Origin: Baylisascaris procyonis
Lineage: Eukaryota; Nematoda; Chromadorea; Rhabditida; Ascarididae
Assembly: GCA_037389465.1 (NCBI GenBank)
Contig: JAZARR010000197.1
Span: 9,201,501 to 9,265,500, forward strand
Length of the DNA stretch: 64,000 nucleotides
Direction: 5' to 3'
Below are positions 35,243 to 48,736 of the stretch, in pieces. The first letter of the stretch is position 1. Each line of letters begins with the position of its first letter. The notes beneath the pieces were generated by a model. That model worked only from the letters and a program-made list of their open reading frames with translations. It was not told the origin of the DNA and ran no database searches. The translations under genes were made by a program, and so were the position numbers.

Positions 35243-38200
35243 GAGGCAGTCATTGGATATGGATTTGGTTTGGATTTTCTTTTGAATGCTGATATCTTTC
35301 ATAGAGTTGTTGTTGAATATAAAATGCGTACCGCACTCTGATGCTTTCAAATGCCCCCATCCCGATCCCTCCTCTATCGTCGTCGTTCATTATTGGTTGA
35401 ATACACCCCTATCACTGTTACATTTCGATGAGTGAGTACACTTTATCCCTTTCTGCCACATTTTGTTCTGGATTTTTCCGTGAAATAGGGGAGATGGCGG
35501 AGATTTGGATTCTCTTTTGATTTAGTGATCGGTTATAGTAAAATCCCTCGAAATTTTGTTTTTTTTTTTGGGGGGGGGGGGAGGGGAGAGGAAAGTGAGA
35601 GTGGGCTCGTTTATCATTGTACTCCTTCTTATCCCCATCCTGTTGGTTGGTCTGTGATAATAATCCATTTTTTTGCATCGAAGAAATTTCCGGTGGATTT
35701 AGATTGGCACAGTTGACCTGGTAAGCGTTCTAGCTTCAATTAATGTGGATTTAAAGAATGGGCACTAATTTTTAATTTTTTCCAATTCATCGATGAAACG
35801 ATGTCATAGGCTAATATGATGAAAAAAAAAAATGAATAAGGGATGAGGGTTTGAATTTTTATGAATCGTTATGAGAAAATATTTCTTTATTTGAATGCAC
35901 TATGATTGTGCGACAATCATTGAGTGATATTGAGTGCGGGTCGCTGCACGTTTCGTCTTCCATTATTTCTTTGCGGAGCCTTTCTATATATTTTCTTCTC
36001 CTTTGTTTTCTATCATCTCCTTTTTTTTTAGTTTACAGCGTTCATTTATTCATAGCATATAACAGAATTTATGTTATTGTACGTGTTATGTGTGCGCATA
36101 AAATGCACCGATTGGCGAATACGTGCTGCATTAAAATTAATGGCATATGAGCCAAATCCGTGGCCAGAAACTGGGACAATTAAATGAGATGAAATGTTTT
36201 TTTATATGTGGTCATTTCTTTTTTTTTTGAGGAAATTGATGGAGTTATGGTTAATTGTTCCTGGCTACGGATCTGTCTAGTTAAGCTTCTTCCTAAAACG
36301 GGCATCGCATTTGGCTGTGGGCCGCGTTGGCTCGCTTATTCGTGGAGGTTTGGCGATTAGTGCTTTGTGGATTATGCAACGGAAAATGTTGCAGTATTAA
36401 CGGGTTGACTGATGTATTAATGAAAAATGGTATGAAAATTTTTCAGGAAGTTTTTTTTTGCACAAAAAAGGGGGAAATAAAGGTAGTCGCTTTGCGAGTA
36501 GGGCACTACTCGCTTAGTACTCTATAAGTTTTGCACTACAAGCCAGGCCTCTTCTCATATATATATCTTTAAAATTTTTCGCATATAAGTTGGCGAGCGT
36601 CATAAAAATACAAAGACCCGACCGACCGCTTAGTGCGTTCTGAAATTTTGCTCCTATTGTTTATCGATTTGTTTCTGTTTTAAAATATTTGCTTCCACTT
36701 TTGTGCTGTCTTATTGTTATTACCGGCCGGGCGCTATGCTGATTTCTTGAGAGGTTCATTTTGTCCGTAAATGAAACTTTCACCTCTCTCTTACATAATT
36801 TTATCCCTGTTTCTCTCTTTCTCCCCTATCTTTTTCTATATATGTCTCCCTTCATTGTTTCTATCAGTCGACATTTTTCTCTTGTTTTAGGGGAGTGAAA
36901 AAAATTTTCTTCTGATTTATGCATATAGTTTTGTGTGTTTTTTATTCGTTCTTGTTTTGTTTTGATTTTCTTTTTTTCTTTCTTTTTCTTTTTTTTTGCA
37001 TTGACTAAGAGCGCATCTGTGATGATGAATTCTCAACAAAAAAAAGTGTGTGCTCCAAATTTATTTATATTTTGAATGCCGTCATCGCCGCCGCCGTCGC
37101 CGCCATCGCCCGCGTCTATAATTCTCCTTTTTTATTTATTTTTTTTTAGCATCCGTCCAGCTACCACTAGCCCGTTTGATGTTCGTTGCTCATATGTATT
37201 TTTTTTTGTTGCTTGTGGTTTTTTTTTTCTAGATACTGATTATTGAATAGTTCAGAGATGTTTATTTGATTGTTCCATCATTCGGGTTGCTGGTATTGGG
37301 CGGATGCGTCTCAATAATCATCGTATATTGCCGTATTCTCTTGTTTCTAGATTTACCTATTCGTAAGGTATACAACTTCCTTCACTTGGTCTTGCCTTCG
37401 ATATTTGAGCCTATACTCGGTATATACGCTTGTTTGCTAAAATTTTCACTGATTATATAAACATTGTGAAATTTTGCGGGTGGCGGAAGTCTTTGCTTGA
37501 AATAAATATCAATTTTGAGAGACGCGAAAATCTTAGGTACTGAGGGTTCATTAAATGAGGAAATACGGTGATCGTTTTTTTTTTTCGTTTTGAATGAGCG
37601 CCTGCGATGAATTGTGCTATGCCTTCGCTTTTGTTTGTTGTTGATTTGTGGTGTTATCGCTGACGTTTCGCTGGGCCCAGCTTTCTCGTCGCACGTCTTC
37701 GCGCTCTTCTCCATCCCTTAGCTTGATACCCTTTCTCCCTACCCTTCCTTCCCCCTTCCCCCTCTGCCCCTCACTGATTCTTTGGTTGATTCGAAACGTT
37801 TCATTTTGTTGGGATCTCTACTCTATGATTCTTTTTTCAGCGTCTGTTCTGTGCATCTGCTTTTACTACGACACCTTCAGCTGAAGTATATTCTTGTCGA
37901 TCCATCCATCCATCCCACTGCGCGTATTTGACGAATAGCCGTAATGTGTCGTGTTTGTGCATTGTTGTGTCGTGTCGTGTCTGCGTCGGTCGTCTGCTGC
38001 CTCGTACCGTTCGCATGCGTCGACACCAAAATGCACCTTACACAATTTTTTTCTACTCCGGTGCGGTCGAGATTTTTAAGTAATTTGTTGGTTGTTTGTC
38101 ACTAAAATGTAACTGAATCTAATATATTAATTATTGTCGGAAGTGTTTTTTTTTATTGTTTTCACAACACAAATGAATGAGTTCTGCTGCAACAATTATC

Positions 38201-40893
38201 TATTGTTTCCATATGAAGCACTCACAATGAAACAGGTCAGTTTAGGGGGAAAGGGGAACTAAATAGGGTATTACTGTAACTTGAATAATTCGTCATTGTC
38301 AAGTTTTGGGGCGGCTGGCTGCATTGATATCTATTTCTAGCTTATTTAGCTTGGTTTTTATTAATTGATGTTATGAAGTGACGCTTGAGAGGATGGAAGT
38401 TGATATGACATTTATAGCGTTATGTGAAACTGAACGGAGCGATGCGGTGGGGTATTTCAGTGGAAGCTTGCATTCATTGTATAAGTGTTTATAGGCTTGC
38501 AGCATACAATTACGCATAAAAAGCGTATTTTTGGGTGTTGATTTATGTGAGTGGTCGACTTTTTGCGGAAAGTTTGTTACCACACATGTTTCGATCGATG
38601 GCATCGCAAAAGAGCGCGCATTAGTCTTGGTGGTGCTTTTTCTTGTTCATTTCAAGGAGCTTATCATTGTGCGCAGTTTATTGGACCACGATGTTTCGTT
38701 TGTTGATACTCCAGCCGGAAGCACCGGAGCCGGAATTTATGTCCCGTGACGTAATGAGTTGAAATTGAAACTCCAGCTTCTGATGCGGGTTTACTTGGGT
38801 GGTTCTCTAATTTAATTATTGATCCCTGAATGCTAGGGCGACTCCGGTGAGTTTCATTGGAGACGACAAGGAGCTGAAGTGAATTGCTAGTGGCATTGAC
38901 CAGGCGATTTAGAGGATTATATATTTAAATATGAGGACAGATACAGGAGGATGCATTGATGGAATAACGGAATAAAGAATAAATATGAAAAAGCGTGAAG
39001 AGGGGTGCCTAGTACTATACGATTTTTTACAATCCTCTTTGCTAGACCACTCATAAAATGCCAACAAATGGTAAAACATGCGCTGGAATAAGTTCGATGT
39101 TTTGATCGAACTCACCGGAGATGTGCAAAACGAGTGCCACTGGTCGCAAAATGCTTCAAGTTTTAAGGCTAAGGTTGTTGGCACTTAAAGATGCTTAACA
39201 TTGAGGTCAACCTGAATGTTGATCCTGAGCTCCGACCTGGAGTGTACGCTATATCTACCCCATTTCTGAACAGATCACGAGTTGAAAGTATCAGAAAGAC
39301 GAGTAAGCGAATAGAGATAGACATACTTAAGTATGGATAAGAACTCGATATAGCACGCCCTGTAAATGCAAATTTCTGGAAAACCTGAAAATAAAAGGAA
39401 AAAAATATGCGAAGATTTCTGGCTGCAAATGCAAAGCATTCAAAAACTAATCGGCAATTTATGTGATATTTTATCGGCAATAATATAAATTTTTAGATCA
39501 GATTTCTTAGCATCACCACAATATTGGTCAATGCGGTTGTGAATCTTACTGTTTTCTAGTAAATATTGTGCTATATTCTTTGTCTAATAAATATTTGAAT
39601 AGCGAATCGTTTGAGTTCCAACCAAACATGCAAATGAATTTGTGCAAGTGTTCACGTCTATCAGATATGTAAATGTATGTCATATCAGACATTAGACAGA
39701 CATCAACCTACATCGCTACTCACCGAATGAACTTATAACTTACAATTAACATTGATAATCATGAACAATGCAGATAAGAACAATATGTTTGATGTATTGT
39801 TCCATTATCGACGAATATATTCAATTAGTAATGCGCATTGTTTTGAGGGATCCCTTAATGTTTTTGACCTAAATACGGACACATTAACCGTAATATTGCT
39901 TTATATCATACGATTGTGAATAAGATCACTTTTTTTCGCATTCTTTTCATTAAATACCGCTGCTCGCATTCAGCCGATTCTGACCTACGGCCTATAGGCT
40001 ATAGACCATAATTTGATCGGTGTTCTTGTCTGATACGTTATCAAATCGGTATCAATTTAGATCGATATAAATCGATACCCTACCCATCCATGTGTTTATG
40101 AGGTGTTCTTTCTTCTCATCATAGATGGAGCTGCCCTAAACTCTATTTTATTGGTTTCATTTTTGGTTTATTTGAGTCATTCATTTACAGTTGTTTTTCG
40201 TCCCTTATGGATTGTTAGTGCTAGAAAACCACAAATGCATAATTGAGTAAACTTCTATTTCTAGAATTTTTTTTTGCGGTTTCGGTTATGGTTTAACGGT
40301 CATATTACTTTTTGTTTGCGTATGTCTATATGTCTATATGTTTGTATGCCGGTGAGTGGCATCTGTTTATCCATACATAGGTTTGCGCCCGGTGTGCCTA
40401 TGCTGTAGATGCGCCCGTTTGCATATGTAGCATACCTGTGTGCACGTGTACATGTATGTATGCGAGAGTTTGTGGGCACGGACATTATGTTACCGCCCTC
40501 TTCATTTCCCTCAGATCTTCCCAACCCCTGTCAAGAAATATTTTAGGAAATCCTCATTTTTCATCGAATAGAATGATGTATTTAGTGGTCTTGGTAATAA
40601 TAACTGCAGACATCCTTTCGCTGTATATATCCATCCGCCATCAACGGTTGCGAATCTTATCGCCATCATTATTGACAATAATCTGTCAGAGCCAATGTTC
40701 AGCCGATCCTGACAGTCGACTGATTTCCCACCGTCTACTTTTGACCCATCTATCGTCCAAGATCTGTTAGTTTAAACAACCAACATATCTTCTGCCGAAC
40801 GAAACATAAGAGGATAATACAGACTGGACCAGTCGAATATAGCAGACTGTCAGTAATCAATTTGACCTGAATTGAAAATTATGCAACAGAAAA
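35243..40893. other. eIF4G 3' flank and gene-poor intergenic region
   Basis: About 5.6 kb with no supported gene. The eIF4G 3' UTR begins here; an AATAAA occurs near 36474, but its use is unknown. A G run sits at 35570-35583. From 36640 to 38050 the plus strand is pyrimidine-rich, with a GCC-type trinucleotide patch at 37078-37115 and TCGTG-rich sequence near 37950-38000. This unusually GC-rich, repeat-like block could be promoter DNA, but no adjoining exon was found. Confidence 0.45.
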
Positions 40894-41299
40894 ATGCTTT
40901 CATTGAGGATGGCTCTTTCACAAGTTGTTGTGTTGATGTGCATCGTTATTCTATGGCTATCAGATGTGGAAACCTGTAAATTGGAAATTCGAATCCGTTC
41001 AAGAACAAATCAACCATTTCAAGTACAAATTTATATGATGGCACTTAAAATGATGTCCGAACGACTCACCTTTACAAAAAAAGATATTTGGCGTTATGTC
41101 AAGGTACGTTGACATTTCTCTTCCTATTAGGCGACTACTTAATGTTTTTACTCTTAAACTTACGAAACACTTACTCATAGCAATGGACTCATACAGATCT
41201 CAATCGTTTCCATATCTATTATTTCATTTAAGCCATTTTTATCCATGAAGGAATTTTACAAAGGCAGAATATTTCCTTCATATATTATTATTCCACCAT

Positions 41300-41352
<53 letters not shown>

Positions 41353-41615
41353 TTGAAATTCACCTCGTTGTTCCAGTTTGATGATGATTTCAATAATCAG
41401 TTAAATTTCAGTTCGAAGGTAAGCAGTGCAACACAAAACCTCTAATTGTGAAGATATGGAGCTATAAAGGTGCCATTCTTGGATGGGTGCCCGTGCATGA
41501 AACTCAGGCATTTCTTGAAGGCGATGGATTTATTGAATTACATATTGAAGATAATCTATTCCCATCATTTCGAAATCGACTGAATGTTTTTTGTGGTTTC
41601 GGTGTCTGTGCATGA
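40894..41615 (+). CDS. small secreted Cys-containing protein, family not recognised (2 exons)
   Basis: Exon 1 (40894-41103) and exon 2 (41412-41615) join in phase 0 with a GTACGT donor and a TTTCAG acceptor, giving 137 residues. Residues about 6-22 are hydrophobic (VVVLMCIVILWL) and look like a signal peptide, followed by a mature part starting near CKLEIRIRS. The mature region has a FEGKQC segment, VKIWSYKG, an LEGDGFIELHI strand and a C-terminal FCGFGVCA, suggesting a disulfide-held beta-rich fold. A second ATG at 40909 could be the true start and leaves a more compact signal peptide. AATAAA at 41706 is a likely polyadenylation signal. I do not recognise the family and give no function; secretion is inferred. 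Confidence 0.7.
41307..41350. repeat. (TA)n microsatellite in intron
   Basis: About 44 nt of pure TA dinucleotide lies in the single intron of the secreted-protein gene, 60 nt before the acceptor. Confidence 0.97.
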
Positions 41616-41705
41616 GGAGATAATTGATTGATCAGATGATCGATAAGATAGTAATTAACCTGATGTTAATGAATGATAAGGTGAGGAAAATGTTTGATAA
41701 TGTAA

Positions 41706-41711
41706 AATAAA
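41706..41711 (+). terminator. AATAAA polyadenylation signal
   Basis: AATAAA occurs 91 nt after the stop codon of the secreted-protein gene, a usual distance. Confidence 0.55.
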
Positions 41712-43166
41712 GACCAAATATTTCGAAGTAAACAACTCAGTTCGTTTGATTTGTCATAAGTGATGAAAATAAGAAATTATCGTAATCTGAAAATATAAAA
41801 GAATTTAGAATTATTTTTGCAAATTTTTCACTTTCCATATTTTGAATTTTTATAACTTTTTAAAAATTTCCATTTATCAATTAACAGAAATAAAAATTTA
41901 TCAACTTATTTTGTTTTTTTTCGAAATATTTTTTGAGCGAATCTATAATGCTCAAATGTTTTTAAAACTAGCCATTGTGGTTTTTTAAAGTTTTTATAAA
42001 TATTTAACGCATCCAACTCTGCAGCATTTAATGTGCAAATTTTCTTCTGTAAATGGTTGGCTATTTTAATGGTCCGAAGAGGAGTCGAAGAGGCAGCTTG
42101 AATACGAAGTAACCAGCCTCAATCTTCTTTGGAAATTTCGTCGATATTATTGATATACGATGAAACGTTTTATAACAAACGTTCTAGATATGTAATTGTA
42201 ATCAAAAAAATTTATAAAAAATGCTACCATATAGTTGAAAAAATAAATAAATGAAATAAAATTTTATTAACAAATATCATCATTTAATTCAATCCTCAAA
42301 ATAAATAGAATTTTAAAGCGGATGATAACATTTAATTAAATTAAGGAATTTGCATAACAGAAATGTTCGTAGAAAGTAAACGAAAGAAGAAATTTGAAAG
42401 CAATCGGCGTCTAGAAAGATCAGTTATCTGCATTCCTGTAACATAAAATAATGAAAGAATTTTAGAAATTCTAAGCTTGAATTGTACAATGCAAATAAGA
42501 AACAGAAAAATAAACGAGACGACATTAGAATGGAACTTAATAAGTGGAAATGAAAAACAAATATTCAGTATTTTTTTGTATAAAGAATAACTGAGTATTT
42601 AGTTGCAATAGAATAAGAAACAAAATTGGTCAAATATATAATTATGAAGACATAATATAACATATTATAATATAAGTGATGAGAAATGCAACAAGAAAGA
42701 GCAAACTATGAAAGGCAGATCATTGAAAATAGAACGAATAACAAGGGTGGAAAATGCATTTAACAACTAGAAATCTTCAAAGAATAATTGCTTCAGATTT
42801 TGGATCGGTTACAGTAAGTAAGGGATGACTACTGTATTCTATGGCCGATTACGTACTATATACTATACTATGACTACGTACTATATACTATACTATTCCT
42901 TCATATATTCCCTTATGTTTTCGGCTAGCCGACCTTGATTATTCATTATAGCAATGTTATAGATTCATTAGCCTTGTGAGGCAGTAAAAATGCTTCATTT
43001 CTATTTAATTTGGGGAATTGATCATATATGCAGATATCATTGCTGACTGAAAAGTTAGCACAAAATGTAGGGCGAGTATTCGACTCCGAAAAAATCTCCC
43101 TATTTCACGAATAAGGATCTGATAGAAGCCACTATTCCTGTTCTATTCTAATGTTGAACTCATTGA
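41712..43166. other. AT-rich convergent intergenic region
   Basis: Between the plus-strand secreted-protein gene and the minus-strand acyltransferase gene. No gene was seen. A 26-bp unit (TACGTACTATATACTATAC) is present twice in tandem at about 42850-42897. Confidence 0.5.
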
Positions 43167-46100
43167 CTAGATGAACTCGAGATGCGTAGAATGTGGGACA
43201 CCATATTTCAATTTGTTCTCCTCGAATAGCGCTTTCAACTCTTCGCAATAAAGCTTATGTAATTCATCGACCTCCTTCTGTGTTGGATTCAAGTTCTTAT
43301 TGACAACAATCGGTTTGCCTACTGAAATTAAATAATATTTGAGTCATTAGTTATACAACGAAAATATCCCCAAAAAACACTACTTTACTTAAAATGCATA
43401 CAATTTCTCTTGCAATAACGATAATAAAACCGATGTAATGCATAAAATGCCTGGATGACAATCGATCAGTTCTGAAAGAAACTGAAATAGAACGAATGAA
43501 TAGAATTTAACAAGATTCATGGAGTCGAATGATTGTTTTTGGAGCTACTTTTATTCTGGCAACCGAAATTTCCGATAAATTAAAAAAACCTACCAACACA
43601 ATGAATTGGTACTCTGTACGGCATAAGACCAATGAATCGATTAAATATACCTCTACCGAGTACAATTGTCGGTGAATATGTTAGGATGCGCTTATACATA
43701 TACTAAAAAAAATGATCTTATTAAAAAATCGAACACACTTACTTTCTCATTTATTTTCCTTCAATTAGAGATCACAATTTTGCTCAATTTAACGCTCTAT
43801 GAGTCTCGTTAAGAATTAAATAATATAGTATTACGTCAACCAAAATATTTTATGTAAGATTCACAGATTTTTTTAATGAGTTAGATGTTTTCCATAGTGA
43901 ATAGCATTTATGGCACATACTTGAATGCGTCGAACGATTGATCCACGATAGTTTGGAATTTGATAGTAGACATCGTTCTCTCCAAAACAATATAGCGGTA
44001 CTAAGTGAGCTCTAAATACGCATATCTCAGTGAAATATTTTTGCTTGAAATTAATCACACATATGGACAACATATATAAAACTATATACATACACAAAAA
44101 AATATCACAATTTGCATTTTGAATGTGATTGAGGGAAGCAGTTGAAAAGAGCGATAGTAATGGGGCAAAACTTAGAAGTTAGGAGTAACTATTCGTGTAA
44201 GCATTTAAAGCAATGAGTATTGTTGAGTACATATGCAACGGTATTGTTGAGGGAAGAGAGGCAAACTGTCAGAAAGTTACAACTTGTCCCCCGATAATCC
44301 CTAAATTCCCCACAGGAAAGATTCGGCTATGGGTTACTTTTGCCTATTTTGAATTCTATCAATATTGTTGAAAGTATTGTACGATTATATTAGGGACTGG
44401 ACACTATCAAGTGTATTTATGAATATGCAATGCAATTTCAGTGAAAATAATCTCAATCAAAATTGAACTGAGAGACGAATATCAAAGAGCGTATCGCATC
44501 GTCAACATCTTATAATTGATAGTTATATTTGATGAATCCATTAAGAACATAATTTGCATAAATAAATTTTTGAATATTTAATGTAACTTTTCAATATTAA
44601 AACAAACCCGCTCTTTATTGCAAGTCGTATAAAACCTTTGCGATTAGCTAAACAAACTCGATACGTATACGGATGTGATTCAAGAAGTTCTTCAGCTCCA
44701 CCAATAACAATACCCACAGCTTGTCCTTTAGGGGATTTATTTAAATAGTGAAGAATACTTTCGCTATCGACTGCGATCAATTCTGCAAGTATGACATACA
44801 ATAAAATATGAATATTTAAAATTCTCGTCTATTTAATTTTACAGAAGATTAATACAGAAGAAGATCACTAATTATTTTCACTTTGGCTAACGTTTTCGGC
44901 TCTACCGTTTCCTCCATCGTTGCGATTTACTGTGTTCGACACAGCTTTCAAAGCTCTATCGAATGATGTATAATTCTTTATATTTCGAGAGAAAGGTTGA
45001 AGACCGAATCGACCGGCCAGAATTTCGCAAATCTCGATTTTTGCAATTTTGGGGTTTCCCGTTCTCGGCCGCTATTCCATGCGGTGTCGAACGGTCTTCT
45101 GATCCGTCACCAGCTCGCCGAGACCTCTCGAATGGTTCGCGGTGCATCGCTTTAGGATGAATACCGGCCGAGAAAAAGAACCCCGAAATTCGCAATTTTT
45201 CGACCGTAAGGGGGTAATACAGGGAAATTTTCGAGAAATATTTTTAGTCTTCAATTTTGCTGATTTTGGTATCAAGCGATAGAGCTTGATGAACTGATTA
45301 CGAGCACGTGCATTGTTTGCTGTTTAACGTGAAAGGAAGGAACTTATACGTGTACGAATGTTGTATTTTCCTACAAATCTACTGTAATTGATATTTCCGA
45401 TTTTTTTTCTCGACAGCGGTTAGCCCTAGGCAGTTACGGTTTGCTCCTTCGAGCACATCTTCGAAAGCTCTATCGAACGATATATAGTTCTTTATATTTC
45501 GAGAGAAAGATTGAAAATCGAATCGACCGGCCAGAATTTCTGAAATCTGATTTTCGCGATTTCAGGGATTCTCGTTCTCGGTCGCTATTCCATGCGGTGT
45601 CGAACGGTCTTTTGATTCGTCATTAGCCCGCCGAGACCTCTCGAACGGTATATGGACTACCTCCCTGGGGCAAGCAGGAGCCGAGAAAAAAAGCCCCGAA
45701 GTTAGCAATTTTTCGACCGTAAGGGGGTAGTACAGGGAAAATTTCGAGAAATATTTTTAGTCTTCAATTTCGCTGATTTTGGTACCAAACGATAGATCTC
45801 GATGAGCTCATCACGAAGGTATGCATATTCTCTCTGTTCCTTATGTTTTCTGGGAAATATGCGTTATTCAGAAGAGGGGCATAGACTCGCTGGGGTGTGT
45901 CACTCGCACTGAGAGTCAGCTTTGCAAGCACTGATGTAGCCGAGTGGTTAGTACAGCGAGCTATGGGTGCGGGCTGTGCTGGTCACCCCTCTCGCTCAAC
46001 AAATATTCACCTGTCATGTATAGAACTTGCTCCCTGCGTATCGGTAGCCAAAACATTCCTTTCAGGGTGGCAGCTGTCGGATGAATACCAGGAAAAAGTT

Positions 46101-48736
46101 GATCGAAACCAGTCGCATCCGTGCACAGCGAAATGAATGGACTGAATGCCAAAACTCCATGTGGATGAGTGCTATAAGAAATAAGAAGAGTTATTTCTTT
46201 TCAAATTTCATTCAACTTTTCGAATTAGAATTATTCCATTCTCTTCTTTTTATATCAATTTTATTTTCATCCAAAACCTATTGCGCAAATCTCAAACTCC
46301 CTATCAGAGATTCCAAATATCATAAATCTCTAATATAAACTATACCATCATATACCTTAAGTAAATTTTTATCCAAAAAATTTACAGTTTTTTAGTTGCA
46401 TCGTTACTTTTACTATATATATTTTTTTAAATATTTCAGAATAGTAAATTATTGGTCATATTTTAATTTAACTAAATCTCATCAAAGTTAAAACGTGTAA
46501 ATGCTGTAAGCAAAAGTTTATTATGGAGAAAGCTAATATGAGATAATCGTTCTTTCAGGAAACTCTCTATTACACATATTGTTTCTTCGTAACGAAAATC
46601 TTAGAAAACCAAACGCACTGAAACAAAATGAAACAGAATCGATTTTCAATAGGATTTATTGAAAATAATGAAAGGAAATTTTTGAAAATTCTTTCGATTT
46701 GGGAAAAAATATTGGAATTTCAAAAAAATTGCCATTATGGTAAATTAATAATTTGCATTTTCTAAAGTATATTTTTCAGTATTACTCGTATTTCATCATC
46801 GAACGACCAAAAACTTTCAAACTTTTCACTCGTTATAAAATTTTTCTCATCATATTTCGAAGCATTATTTCATAGAAATTTTATAGATTCAACAATACAC
46901 TCTTTCATTCATCTCTTTCTTTTCTCTTACCCGATAATATAGTTGTATTCCGGTGATAAATCGACGGTTTTATGAAGTGTTATTGGAAAATAATCTGCTA
47001 AATATTTGTAAATTTTCCATTTCCGTACGGATGTATTTCTGCGTAAACTACGCTCAGGTGTATAGTAATCATAATAATACCAAATCGAATACAGCAAAGA
47101 AATAAAGCTGAAAACTGAAAAGACACTTGTACTCTTGTGTGGAAAGAAACATGAAAATAACTAAGCAGTTCCCCAACGTTTTTAAATCATCTCTTTGCGA
47201 TGAGTGAGGTGTCGACTACTGAAAATTTGCTCTCCAAATGTAGATTCTCGTATATAATGGCTGTGCTAGAATCTGTTATACAACAAGGGGAAGCTGGCAC
47301 GATTCCAAGGAAGCTGGCATGATCACGTGTTTCATCCCGCTCACCTGACTAACCTCTCTTCTAATTTATTTACAGCAAGCAAATTGTGCACTATAAGGTC
47401 TTCACATTTGTTCAGATCGCCTACAAAAATAGCCTATAGAAGAGTTGTTTTCCTGCGATTTGATCGGCGCAAAATAAAAACTCAACCGGTGTAGAATGCG
47501 TGGAATATTTTTTTGCCTTTTTGAAGACCTATAATTGCTTTCTATGTTTCGATGGTTTCCCAGCTGAAGTTGAAACCTCCGAATAGAAAGTAGTATGAAA
47601 ATAAGCACAGACGTATACCTCCGGCAATATAAAAACAAGTATTTATTTGCGGCAAGCTGAGAAAAAAGAATTGAATAGCAATTATCCGATCTCTTACTAA
47701 AGCTTAAATCATTCTTACTTTCAATCACTTTACGCTGCTTTGAAAATTCGAGTATAACATTCTCCACAAAGAATTTATTGTAATGTGAGCGCTTTTGTGG
47801 TTAACATAAAGTGCAGCCGGCTGGCAGGTACCGATAGGCAACTTACTGATAAACTCTACGACTAGTTCATTCACTGGCAGCGTCAGTAACACAATCGTTA
47901 AGCATCTCTAGCATTTGTATTTTTATTTCTCCCATCAAACGAGTGTTTTTCTTCATCTGCTTTATTTCTTTCTATATAATCGGTCGAACCTTTAAGAGAA
48001 CAGCTTGGAAAGAGGGAAAAATGTGGAGAGGAAGAAAAAGCAGCTGGAAGATATTTGAAAGGCATAGAAAGTCAAGGCACATAAAAGTAAGCGTCTTTTT
48101 ATGGTGGTTTCCAGTCAACCTTAGTACTTAGAAAAAAAAAACTGAAATTTTTCTCATGGTTTGATGAATATCTTATTTCCAGTCACGCTGGTGCCAAAAA
48201 AAAAGAGTGTCACGAAGTATCATCAGTAAAGTGAAATTTTATAAACCGGATTCGAGGATCCATTTGTTCTTTTGGGACGTATCAAAGAAACAGCACAAAT
48301 GAAAAATAGTGGAACTGCTCTTGAGGTTTTTAGTGCATATAAAAATAGTTTATTTTGGGAAACGTTTCCTGAAATTACTTCTCGAGGAAACTATGATGAA
48401 ATATCTAACGAATAGAGATGACCACTTAGATAGTATGGACAATTCTTTCTACCGATATGGACGAGCGTATTCAACCATATTGATGGATTATTTAATTTGT
48501 TCTTTTTTGAAAGATGTCACTTGTGGGAATCCATTCTTATGAAGAAATTTTAAAAAATATTTGAAAAAAAAAAAAAAACAACCAACGTACCATAACGGTG
48601 AAAAAGTGATAATAAATGATAAAAATATTGATGCAACTGGTAGAATAACGCTCGAAAATATGAAAAATATTACCGCTGCAGCTTGTAAATACCAATTTTT
48701 TGTTTCATTAATCCATTTACGTAAACGATAAAACAT
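43167..48736 (-). CDS. DGAT2-family acylglycerol O-acyltransferase (7 exons)
   Basis: Exons 48736-48591, 47107-46931, 46171-46011, 44782-44608, 44011-43921, 43702-43594 and 43321-43167 join in consistent phases, giving 337 residues, the usual size for DGAT2/MOGAT enzymes. These ER membrane enzymes pass an acyl group from acyl-CoA to mono- or diacylglycerol. Seen in order: an N-terminal hydrophobic hairpin (about residues 19-60), YKYLADYFPI, the catalytic-type THPHG motif with H110-P-H-G113, GIVIGGAEELLESHP, NRKGFIRLAIKSG, the block VPLYCFGENDVYYQIPN, LGRGIFNRFIGLMPYR, GKPI, and a C-terminal tail ending HLEFI. All match the family. Whether it prefers mono- or diacylglycerol cannot be told. The ATG at 48736 was chosen as the first in-frame ATG with a GTACGT donor; an upstream exon is possible. 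Confidence 0.92.
44920..45303. repeat. about 385-bp interspersed repeat, copy 1
   Basis: Together with the copy 514 bp further on, this forms a pair of diverged direct repeats in the acyltransferase intron between exons 3 and 4. Conserved blocks include AAGCTCTATCGAA, CGAATCGACCGGCCAGAATT, CTATTCCATGCGGTGTCGAA, CGCCGAGACCTCTCGAA and TTTTCGACCGTAAGGGGGTA. It is more GC-rich than its surroundings and has no coding signal. Confidence 0.9.
45434..45818. repeat. about 385-bp interspersed repeat, copy 2
   Basis: Second copy, same orientation, separated from copy 1 by about 130 bp. The copies differ by many substitutions and by a variable patch around 45650-45680, so the duplication is not recent, or both were inserted separately. 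Confidence 0.9.
45931..46000 (+). repeat. weak tRNA-like A-box sequence
   Basis: TGTAGCCGAGTGGTTAGTAC resembles a tRNA A-box and D-arm, but no B-box follows at the right spacing. It lies in the acyltransferase intron just beyond exon 3. Possibly another decayed SINE. Confidence 0.25.

Noticed and set aside
37078..37115. GCC-rich patch read as a coding Ala-rich stretch
   Set aside because: Both strands give short low-complexity frames with stops nearby and no splice sites in phase.
47402..47767. 121-residue minus-strand open frame in the first acyltransferase intron
   Set aside because: It does not resemble the DGAT2 family, and the flanking exons join in phase without it.
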